Source: Mucilaginibacter geliditolerans (GTDB lineage: Bacteria; Bacteroidota; Bacteroidia; Sphingobacteriales; Sphingobacteriaceae). From it: a DNA stretch of 64,000 nucleotides. Shown here in pieces: positions 1 through 7,908 of this stretch. Where the stretch lies: the NCBI RefSeq assembly GCF_014200495.1, contig NZ_JACHBY010000014.1:13174-77173 (forward strand). The letters run 5' to 3'. Position numbers and translations under genes: made by a program. Numbering within the stretch: position 1 is the stretch's first letter; each line of letters starts with the position of its first letter. Below the pieces are notes generated by a model that saw nothing but the letters and a program-made list of their open reading frames with translations, had not been told where the DNA came from and ran no database searches.

Positions 1-2356
1 AGCTTTCAAAATAGCCATAATTATTATAACGCTGTTTTTTTGCCCGGCGCGTTTGCTAGCGCAAACAAGCTTTTTCGTCTCTCCTGATGGAAAGGATAGC
101 AATCCGGGCACAGAAGCAAAACCTTTTGGTTCTATTTCAGGGGCTGTGAAAGAGGCTCGCAGCCGCCGGGGGAAAATTAATCTATACTTGCTAGGGGGAA
201 TATATCGCCTGGATAAGCCTGTGGTTTTTACCGCTGAGGATTCAAGGCCCAAAGGCAGCACGCTTACGCTAACCAGCTATAAAAAACAAAAAGTGATTAT
301 TAGCAGCGGCGCAGTGCTTCATTTAAAATGGGTGCCTTACAAAGATGGCATTTGGAAAGCAAGCGTAGACCAAAGTGTTCAGTTTGACGAACTGCTCGTT
401 AACGGGCAGTTACAGCATATGGCCCGCTATCCCAATTATGATTCTTCTGCCCATTATTTGGGCGGCACCGCAGCGGATGTGTTATCGCCAGAACGTGTTG
501 CCCGTTGGAAATCGCCAGAGGGAGGGTATATACACGCGTTGCACCCGTCTCAATGGGGCGATGTCCATTACCGAATCACAGGGAAAGATAGTAAAGGGGA
601 ACTTGTGCTGGAAGGGGGATGGCAAAATAACCGTCGCATGGGTATGAGTGAAAAATACCGGTTTGTCGAGAATGTTTTTGAGGAGCTCGATACAGCGAAC
701 GAATGGTATTATGATAAGAAAGCGAAAACGCTGTATTATTTTCCACCCATTGGTCTAAACCTGCAAACTGCGATATTTGAATCGCCGCAGCTTGCTAGCT
801 TGTTCGAGTTCCGGGGCACGGAAACAAAACCCGTGAAAAATATTACTGTGTCAGGCTTGGTCTTCACGCAAACGACCAGAACTTTTATGCAAAATAAGGA
901 GCCGTTGCTACGCAGTGACTGGACTATCTACCGTGGCGGCGCTACGATATATGAAGGCGCGGTAAATTGCAGCTTGGTTAATTGTGCGCTGGTTAATCTT
1001 GGGGGTAATGCTGTATTTTTCAGTAAGTATAACCGTAATTGCGAAATATCGGGTTGTCAGATTTCGGACGCAGGAGCAAGCGGTGTTTGTTTTGTCGGCG
1101 ATCCGGGCGCAGTTCGTTCCCCTCGTTTTGAATATAACGAGTTTGTTCCAATAGCGGAAATGGACCGGACACCAGGCCCCAAAACCAACAATTATCCCAA
1201 GGACTGCAGCGTATATAATAACCTGATGTTTAACCTTGGATTGGTGGAAAAACAATCTGCAGGTGTAGAATTGTCCATGTGCCAAAGTATCACTGTCAGC
1301 CACAATACCATCTATGATGTACCCCGCGCCGGCATAAATGTGAGTGAAGGGACATGGGGCGGTCATATAATTGAATACAATGATGTTTTTAATACGGTTA
1401 AAGAAACCGGCGACCATGGAGCCTTTAATTCCTGGGGCAGAGATCGTTATTGGCATCCCGACAAAAGAAAACTGGATTCGATTGTGGCGGCATACCCCGG
1501 TTTAGCGCTGCTTGATGTAACTAGACCAATTATTTTGCGCAATAACAGGTTTCGTTGCGACCATGGGTGGGATATTGATTTGGATGATGGCTCCAGCAAT
1601 TATATCATTTACAACAATATTTGTTTAAACGGAGGTATTAAGCTGAGGGAGGGTGTGAATCGTATTGTTGAAAATAACATCATGATAAATAATACTTTTC
1701 ATCCTCATGTATGGTTTAAGAACAGCAATGACATATTCAGGCACAATATCGTGGGCGGAGGCTATCTCCCAATCGGAATTTCGGTATGGGGAAAAGAAGT
1801 TGATTATAACGTGTTCCCTGACTCTGCCTCGTTATCCGAGGCACGGGGGAGAGGAACTGATATGCATTCTGTATACATGCCCGAAGCATTTGAAAACCCG
1901 GCAGAAGGAGATTTTCGACTTAAACCCAATGCTGCTGCATTTTCAGTTGGTTTCAAAAATATAGCGATGGACAGTTTTGGAGTGATTTCCCCAAGGTTGA
2001 AAGCACTGGCAAAGAAAGTGACTTATTCTAATATTGTAAAGCCAATCCAGGCTGCCGAAAGTGAAACAATTGATTTTCTGGGTGCAAAAGTGAAAAAGCT
2101 GACCACTCTTGGGGAACGATCAGCAACAGGAATGGATGGTATCCGGGGGCTTTTGGTGATAACTGTAGCACCCGGTCGATCCCCAGCTTTTTTCCAGGTA
2201 AATGATGTGATCATGTCACTAAACAACAAACCAACAAATAGTCTGAAGGAATTGCAAGAAGCAAGAATATCGGTCACCGGAGCATCTGCAGAAATTGTCA
2301 TTTTTCGTAACCAACATGCGTCTGTTGAAAGAGTCGAATTTGATAAATATAAGTAG
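1..2356 (+). CDS. GH141-like right-handed beta-helix protein with C-terminal PDZ-like domain (5' end outside window)
   Basis: The reading frame is open to the left edge. Residues before the first internal start-like codon (TTG at 53) read as a hydrophobic signal peptide ending ARLLAQ, so the true start lies upstream. The mature protein begins FFVSPDGKDSNPGTEAKPF, followed by GGIYRLDKP, FDELLVNG and ARYPN motifs. These are typical of large secreted parallel beta-helix glycosidases of the GH141 type (family knowledge: fucosidase or xylanase activities on plant cell-wall glycans). The middle carries repeated N/I/V-rich coils. The last ~70 residues (GLLVITVAPGRSP, VNDVIMSLNNKP, LKELQ) look like a PDZ domain. 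It sits 511 bp upstream of a SusC gene, which supports a role in glycan degradation. The exact GH family is inferred; a pectate-lyase-like beta-helix enzyme is the alternative. Confidence 0.75.
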   Translation, partial: AFKIAIIIITLFFCPARLLAQTSFFVSPDGKDSNPGTEAKPFGSISGAVKEARSRRGKINLYLLGGIYRLDKPVVFTAEDSRPKGSTLTLTSYKKQKVIISSGAVLHLKWVPYKDGIWKASVDQSVQFDELLVNGQLQHMARYPNYDSSAHYLGGTAADVLSPERVARWKSPEGGYIHALHPSQWGDVHYRITGKDSKGELVLEGGWQNNRRMGMSEKYRFVENVFEELDTANEWYYDKKAKTLYYFPPIGLNLQTAIFESPQLASLFEFRGTETKPVKNITVSGLVFTQTTRTFMQNKEPLLRSDWTIYRGGATIYEGAVNCSLVNCALVNLGGNAVFFSKYNRNCEISGCQISDAGASGVCFVGDPGAVRSPRFEYNEFVPIAEMDRTPGPKTNNYPKDCSVYNNLMFNLGLVEKQSAGVELSMCQSITVSHNTIYDVPRAGINVSEGTWGGHIIEYNDVFNTVKETGDHGAFNSWGRDRYWHPDKRKLDSIVAAYPGLALLDVTRPIILRNNRFRCDHGWDIDLDDGSSNYIIYNNICLNGGIKLREGVNRIVENNIMINNTFHPHVWFKNSNDIFRHNIVGGGYLPIGISVWGKEVDYNVFPDSASLSEARGRGTDMHSVYMPEAFENPAEGDFRLKPNAAAFSVGFKNIAMDSFGVISPRLKALAKKVTYSNIVKPIQAAESETIDFLGAKVKKLTTLGERSATGMDGIRGLLVITVAPGRSPAFFQVNDVIMSLNNKPTNSLKELQEARISVTGASAEIVIFRNQHASVERVEFDKYK

Positions 2357-2867
2357 CCCGGCTTGCGAACTATATTTAGGATATGGTAAGTCACAAAATA
2401 CGCAGACCGGGGAGCTTGTTATAACGGAATAGTTTGGTTAACTGATTTAATAGGCAGCTGGCTTATTTGTAAACTGTTTATTGTGTTGGTTTATACATTT
2501 CGTCTATATTTTTAGTCATTTCTGCCCCTTCGCTTTTTTTAAGTTACCATACTTTCGCTCCCAAGAATATAGTCTCAACACGGTGTGCTTAACGACACTG
2601 GTTTGAACAGTGTTCCACCAATTATTAATTGAACCAATATTTAATCCATTTCTCGACCTGGTAAGTAGCTGGGCGTGCTGAAAATTTATAATGATATGTT
2701 AAAAAGATCACTGACAGGCTGTGATGGGCTTTTTAATGTCGAAATTCGACAATCGATTGCATATACAAAGCCATTAAATATATTTTACCAAAGTTTCTTA
2801 CGGGCAGCTATTCCCATCCTAAGCATTCCTAAATAATCAACCAATAATTCACTTAAATTTTAAATTC
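2357..2867 (+). other. Intergenic region upstream of susC
   Basis: About 510 bp between the beta-helix gene and the SusC gene with no convincing ORF on either strand. It presumably holds the SusCD promoter and a long leader. A weak candidate promoter is TTTG at 2466-2469 with TACATTTC at 2494-2501; the spacing of 24 is longer than the usual 19-21, so this is not claimed with confidence. No clear terminator hairpin was seen after the beta-helix gene. Confidence 0.3.
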
Positions 2868-5800
2868 ATGAAAAGAAAATTACTAGCACGATTCCTGATT
2901 TTTTTCGGGATGACCTTATCAATTGTCATGATAAGTCCGCCGGGTTATTCCCAAACGGGAAAAATTGTCGGAAAGGTTTCAGACAAAGATGATGGTTCCC
3001 CCATGCCTGGTGTAACCGTTAAATTAAACGGCACGGCAGAAGCCGTAAGTACGAATTCCGACGGGTCCTATTCTATAAATGCTGCCCAGGGCAGTGTATT
3101 GATTTTTTCTTTTATCGGCTATGATAAAAAGGAAATAGCTGTTCCTGTATCGGGTAAACTTGATGTAGCCTTGTCTAAGGCTGCTAATAATCTTAATGAA
3201 GTAGTCGTAATAGGCTATGGTACCGCTCGCAAAAAAGACCTGATAAGTTCTGTTAATGTCGTGGCCGCAAAAGATGCAGGTTCGACTACCTCATTAAGTC
3301 CCGCGCAATTATTAATAGGCAAAGCTCCTGGCGTTCAGGTGGTACAGGCAAGCGGTGTGCCAGGCGCAAACGCACAGATTATTATACGTGGTACCGGCTC
3401 ATTTACAGATGTCAGCCCGCTTTATGTAATTGACGGTATACAGGGAGATGCTAACCTTTTTAATACGATCAGCCCACAGGATATTGAAAATATAACCATA
3501 TTAAAGGACGCTGCCTCTACGGCTATATATGGTGTTGCGGCAGCTAATGGAGTTGTTATGATCACCACAAAAAAAGGAAAGGCAGGACCCACTCAAATAT
3601 CATTTACGTCGCAGGTAGGTATTTCAAATGTGCCGAAGGAACTTGATCTGCTAAACTCCGCCGAATATGTAAAGCTCCTTCAGGATATTGATGCTTCGAA
3701 CAATGTTCCGGTACCGGCAAAACTTACTACACCTTATGTTTTGGTTGACAGGACCAACTGGCAAAAGGAAATCTTTAAAACGGCTATATCAACTCAAAAC
3801 GATCTAACCCTAAGTGGTGGAAGTGATAAAGTTACTTATAACTTGTCGACGGGATATGTAACGCAGCAGGCCATAGTTAAAGATTATGATTTTGACAGGC
3901 TTAACAGCCGGTTTGGGCTGGAAGAAAAATTAGGCCGTTTTCATTTCGGGGAAACTTTAAATTTAAGGTACACCGTAACCCAGGGACAAACAGCGGGTAT
4001 AGGTAATGCCCTTACCTATGCACCTTATCAGCCTGTGTATGATTCTTCTATCCCGGGCGGTTACTCTATTCTTACCAATGTGGATGACAACAGCAATGCT
4101 GTAAATCCTTTGCAACCATTAGGTGTACAAACAGAAAGCAGCCATGAGATGGTATTATTTCCACAAGTATTTGGCGAAGTAAGGATTATTGATGGTTTAA
4201 CTTTCCGTTCGCAGGCATCAGGGGTATATGGCAGCAGTGTAAGCGATTCTTATCAGATACCCTACGTGACTTCCAATAACCTGGCTTACGACCGGCAGGC
4301 GGGCCGCAGTTATGGCAACTTCTCCAATTATACAATTGAGAATTATTTATCTTACAATCATAGCTTTGGGAAAAATAATATTTCATTGACAGCGGGCACG
4401 AGCTATATCGATGCCGGCAGTTCTAAAAGTCTTAGTGTATTAGGTACCGGGATGCTAACCGACGCTGTAAAGGACATTGGTGTAGCCCCAACCATAACCA
4501 GCACGGGTAATTCCTCAGGTTATTACACTGAATTTGGCGATGCACAATCTTATTACGGACGTTTGATTTATTCTTATGACGATAAGTATATTTTTTCAGC
4601 CAGTATAAGGCGGGATGGATCTTCCAACTTTGGTCCTTTAAGTCGTTATGGTAATTTTCCGGGTGCGGGTTTCGCCTGGCGCTTCAGTCAGGAAGACTTC
4701 ATCAAAAAGGCTTTGCCATTTATCAGCGATGGTAAACTGCGCGTAGGATGGGGACGGACAGGTAATAACAAGTTTGGCCTGACCAATACCAACGTATTTA
4801 CCTTTAGCGGAACGCCTACCGGAAACCTGGTATATTCTTTAGGCCAGAACGAACAATTCGTCACCGGAACGACAGTTACCACAATCGCAAATCCGTCGTT
4901 ACATTGGGAAACAACCGACCAAACCGATGCCGGAATTGATTTAGCTTTTCTCAACAATCAAATAACATTTACAGCCGATTACTATAACCGGAAAAGCAGT
5001 GGGTTGATAGTAGCAATACCCCTGCCACCAAGTTTAGGAGTGGGTATAAATACTTCCGGTAGCAGCGAGATAGTGAACGCTGCTGATGCACAAAACAAAG
5101 GTTTTGAATTTCAGTTAGGTTACCGCTCTGAGGTTAAAAATGGCTTTAGCTATAATGTGAGTGTCAATGGTGCCTATAACAATAATAAAACACTATCGTT
5201 AGGCACCCAGTCGCCAACCCCGATAATTGGCGGAGCCTCCGGTGTGGAGACATTGACCCAGCCGGGCACACCTATCGGCGCATTTTGGGGTTATAAGGTT
5301 GCTGGTTTAGCCAGCACCCAGGCTCAAATTGATGCATTAAATAAAGCAGCACAGCAAAAAACCGGCAACCCAACTGCCGTTTATCAAACCGGGCTGCTTC
5401 CAGGCGACTTTATATATAAGGACCTGAACGGAGACGGGGTCGTTGACTCGAAAGATCAGCAATATTTGGGGAGTTCTATTCCGAGGTTTATTTATGGGAT
5501 TAATTTGGGCGCCACTTACCATAATTTCGACCTTAACGTCGTGTTATCAGGCGTGCAGGGTGTACAAATTGGCAATTCGCTGCTAACCACCCTGGATTTC
5601 GCAGCAACAGGGCATAATGCCTCAACCGCTATATTAAACAGGTGGGAACAATCCGGCGACAATGCTGCCTTGCCGAGAGCAGGTCAGGATGCAACCGCTT
5701 CCGGAAATTTAAGGCCTTCAGATTTCTTTATACAAAATGGTGCTTATTTACGTGCCCGTAACGTAACCCTTGGTTATACGCTTACAAAAGCTGCCTTACA

Positions 5801-6011
5801 ATCATTTTCGGGTAATGTTTTAAGCAGACTACGCTTATATGTTGCTGCGGAAAATTTGTTTACCATAACCGGCTATAAAGGGTATGATCCTGAATTAAGC
5901 ACAGTTAACGGTGATAACAACACCTACGATACTATTTTTAACCGCGGTATTGATACTGGCCAAATTCCGCAGCCACGCACATTTTTATTCGGGATACAGG
6001 CAGGATTTTAA
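2868..6011 (+). CDS. SusC-family TonB-dependent outer-membrane oligosaccharide transporter
   Basis: The 1047-residue product starts with a signal peptide (cleavage near GYSQ, ~residue 29). A carboxypeptidase-regulatory-like domain follows at ~33-105 (GKVSDKDDGSPMPGVTV), then the SusC TonB-box-like stretch NNLNEVVVIGYGT, a plug domain (APGVQVVQ, IRGTGSF, PLYVIDGI, ILKDAASTAIYG, GVVMITTKKG) and a 22-strand-type beta-barrel. It ends in an aromatic residue (GIQAGF), as expected for a barrel inserted by the BAM complex. Length is normal for the family. The SusD partner begins 24 bp downstream, so the two form a pair. Role: TonB-driven import of oligosaccharides across the outer membrane; the substrate cannot be read from the sequence. 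Confidence 0.95.
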   Translation: MKRKLLARFLIFFGMTLSIVMISPPGYSQTGKIVGKVSDKDDGSPMPGVTVKLNGTAEAVSTNSDGSYSINAAQGSVLIFSFIGYDKKEIAVPVSGKLDVALSKAANNLNEVVVIGYGTARKKDLISSVNVVAAKDAGSTTSLSPAQLLIGKAPGVQVVQASGVPGANAQIIIRGTGSFTDVSPLYVIDGIQGDANLFNTISPQDIENITILKDAASTAIYGVAAANGVVMITTKKGKAGPTQISFTSQVGISNVPKELDLLNSAEYVKLLQDIDASNNVPVPAKLTTPYVLVDRTNWQKEIFKTAISTQNDLTLSGGSDKVTYNLSTGYVTQQAIVKDYDFDRLNSRFGLEEKLGRFHFGETLNLRYTVTQGQTAGIGNALTYAPYQPVYDSSIPGGYSILTNVDDNSNAVNPLQPLGVQTESSHEMVLFPQVFGEVRIIDGLTFRSQASGVYGSSVSDSYQIPYVTSNNLAYDRQAGRSYGNFSNYTIENYLSYNHSFGKNNISLTAGTSYIDAGSSKSLSVLGTGMLTDAVKDIGVAPTITSTGNSSGYYTEFGDAQSYYGRLIYSYDDKYIFSASIRRDGSSNFGPLSRYGNFPGAGFAWRFSQEDFIKKALPFISDGKLRVGWGRTGNNKFGLTNTNVFTFSGTPTGNLVYSLGQNEQFVTGTTVTTIANPSLHWETTDQTDAGIDLAFLNNQITFTADYYNRKSSGLIVAIPLPPSLGVGINTSGSSEIVNAADAQNKGFEFQLGYRSEVKNGFSYNVSVNGAYNNNKTLSLGTQSPTPIIGGASGVETLTQPGTPIGAFWGYKVAGLASTQAQIDALNKAAQQKTGNPTAVYQTGLLPGDFIYKDLNGDGVVDSKDQQYLGSSIPRFIYGINLGATYHNFDLNVVLSGVQGVQIGNSLLTTLDFAATGHNASTAILNRWEQSGDNAALPRAGQDATASGNLRPSDFFIQNGAYLRARNVTLGYTLTKAALQSFSGNVLSRLRLYVAAENLFTITGYKGYDPELSTVNGDNNTYDTIFNRGIDTGQIPQPRTFLFGIQAGF

Positions 6012-6034
6012 ATAACATTTTTAAAGATAAAATT

Positions 6035-7636
6035 ATGAGAAAATATATAAAATTCTTTATGACGGGAGGTCTTTTGATCCTCTCCATAGGGTGTAAAAAA
6101 GATTTAAGTCTGGTTAATAAGAGCGCTTACACTTATGATACTTATTTTACCAGTGATGCTGCCATAAATCAGGCCGTTATAGCCACTTATGCGGGTTTAT
6201 TGCATACTGGTTTATGGGCACGCGAGTGGTATTATACTTTTGATTTGCTGGGTTATGATGCCAAAAACAACCAGCCCCTGGTAGGTGACCTACTGCAACT
6301 GGCCCAGTATAATTTTGGTCCGGATCTTGACATTATGGACGAAAACTGGTCATCTTTATACCAAATAATAGCGCGCGCCAATGTCGTTATTGATCGTGCG
6401 CAGAATGCATGGAAGCCAGCTAATGCCACAGAAACAACTGACCAGGCGCAATATATTGGCGAGGCCAAATTTTTGCGTGCTTATGCTTATTTTCAACTCG
6501 TTAATTTGTACGGGCGGGTGCCTTTGCATACGCAGTTTATAGCGCAGCCAACCCCTGCAGAAATTAACCTGCCGAGATCACCTGTTGCCGACGTATGGGC
6601 GTTAATTGAAAAAGACCTGCAAGATGCAGAGAAGGGGCTTCCGGTAACGTATGCTGCTGCCAATTATGGACGTGCTACACAAGGTGCAGCAGTGGCGCTT
6701 TTGGGTAAATCATATTTATATGAGAAAAAATGGGGCCAGGCACAAACAGAACTTACGAAGTTGACCCAGGCGCCTTTCACTTATGCACTCGCGCCTGTAT
6801 ATAACAACCTTTTTGATGATCCGAACCAGGATAGCCCGACTTTGAACCCTGAAACCATCTTCCAGGTGATGAACCAGCAATGGACAGATTGGGGTATAGG
6901 TAACCAATACTATCTTTTTGGTGGTCAGGAAACCTGGGGCGGAAAAGCGACACATTCAGACCGTGCGCAGGAATACGGATTTAATGATTGGAGCAACGTT
7001 TATATTACTACAACTGCTGTAAAGGCATTTACGTACCCGAACCCACAAAACCCTTCTGTAAATTACGTAGATCCACGTGCAGCCTTTACCTTTTATGGTG
7101 ATGCCGCGAGTGGGGGACAAACACAATATTGCCAGCAATGTTCGACTGGACCTGTGGCTTATCCTTACGCCACAAAAGGGTATATGTGGCTTAAATACGA
7201 ATACTATAACAAAGTTTCCACTTTTGGCGGACCGCAGAGTGGTATAAACGGCCAGGTAATACGCTATGCTGATGTATTGCTTATGCTGGCAGAAGCCTAC
7301 ATACAGCAGGGAAATACGGGAACGCAACCATTAGCATTGATTAATCAGGTGCGCAGCAGGCCAAGCGTCAATGCTCCGCTTTACACCTCACTGGGTAGCC
7401 AGACTGAAGCCATGATCATCTTAATGCGGGAAAGGCAGTTAGAACTAACCGGTGAACAAAGCCGTTATTTTGACCTGATACGTTGGGGTATTGCGAAGCA
7501 AACTATAAATGCTGAAAGGCAAATTGAGGACGGTACACAACCATTTCAGGATAAAAACGTGCTGTTCCCAATTCCTTTAGCCGAGAAGAATGCAAATGGT
7601 ACAATTGCAAAAGACATTTCAGGTGACTGGAATTAG
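6035..7636 (+). CDS. SusD/RagB-family nutrient-binding outer-membrane lipoprotein
   Basis: The 533-residue product has a lipoprotein signal with Cys20 (SIGCKKD). Its N-terminal region has the usual SusD TPR-like motifs (AKFLRAYAYFQLVNLYGRVP), and the C-terminal part has RYADVLLMLAEAYIQQG, LINQVRSR and RERQLELTGEQSRYFDLIRWG, which are hallmarks of the SusD-like_3/RagB family. It forms the lid of the SusC barrel and binds oligosaccharide at the surface. The gene directly follows susC and is closed by an intrinsic terminator at 7664-7694. Confidence 0.95.
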   Translation: MRKYIKFFMTGGLLILSIGCKKDLSLVNKSAYTYDTYFTSDAAINQAVIATYAGLLHTGLWAREWYYTFDLLGYDAKNNQPLVGDLLQLAQYNFGPDLDIMDENWSSLYQIIARANVVIDRAQNAWKPANATETTDQAQYIGEAKFLRAYAYFQLVNLYGRVPLHTQFIAQPTPAEINLPRSPVADVWALIEKDLQDAEKGLPVTYAAANYGRATQGAAVALLGKSYLYEKKWGQAQTELTKLTQAPFTYALAPVYNNLFDDPNQDSPTLNPETIFQVMNQQWTDWGIGNQYYLFGGQETWGGKATHSDRAQEYGFNDWSNVYITTTAVKAFTYPNPQNPSVNYVDPRAAFTFYGDAASGGQTQYCQQCSTGPVAYPYATKGYMWLKYEYYNKVSTFGGPQSGINGQVIRYADVLLMLAEAYIQQGNTGTQPLALINQVRSRPSVNAPLYTSLGSQTEAMIILMRERQLELTGEQSRYFDLIRWGIAKQTINAERQIEDGTQPFQDKNVLFPIPLAEKNANGTIAKDISGDWN

Positions 7637-7663
7637 TTAATGGTGGTTTTATAATTGATCAGA

Positions 7664-7694
7664 GCCTGCAACATTAAACGTTGCGGGCTTTTTT
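7664..7694 (+). terminator. Rho-independent terminator after susCD
   Basis: GCCTGCAAC (7664-7672) pairs with GTTGCGGGC (7680-7688) across a 7-nt loop with one G-U pair. Six T follow. It lies 28 bp after the SusD stop codon, so susCD is probably a two-gene transcript separate from the GH2 gene. Confidence 0.85.
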
Positions 7695-7908
7695 GTAGCA
7701 AGCACCCCAGGCACTTTAAGCAATAGGGTTTGTACCAATTTGAACATTTTACACACTATTTAATGACTTTTGTACCAGTTCATTCAATGCCTTCTTCAAT
7801 AGTTTTGCTCCACTCATAAAACGAGTATTTGTTAAAAACAAATGCTATCTAAAAACAATAAACATTATTTTAACAGGCATTGTATTTTCAATACCTCATA
7901 ATTGACAA

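Noticed and set aside
908..1456. 182-codon minus-strand ORF inside the beta-helix gene
   Set aside because: It is antisense to a clearly coding, motif-rich frame, has no family features of its own and no leader region.
2023..2394. 123-codon minus-strand ORF over the end of the beta-helix gene
   Set aside because: Shadow of the PDZ-coding region; no recognisable domain.
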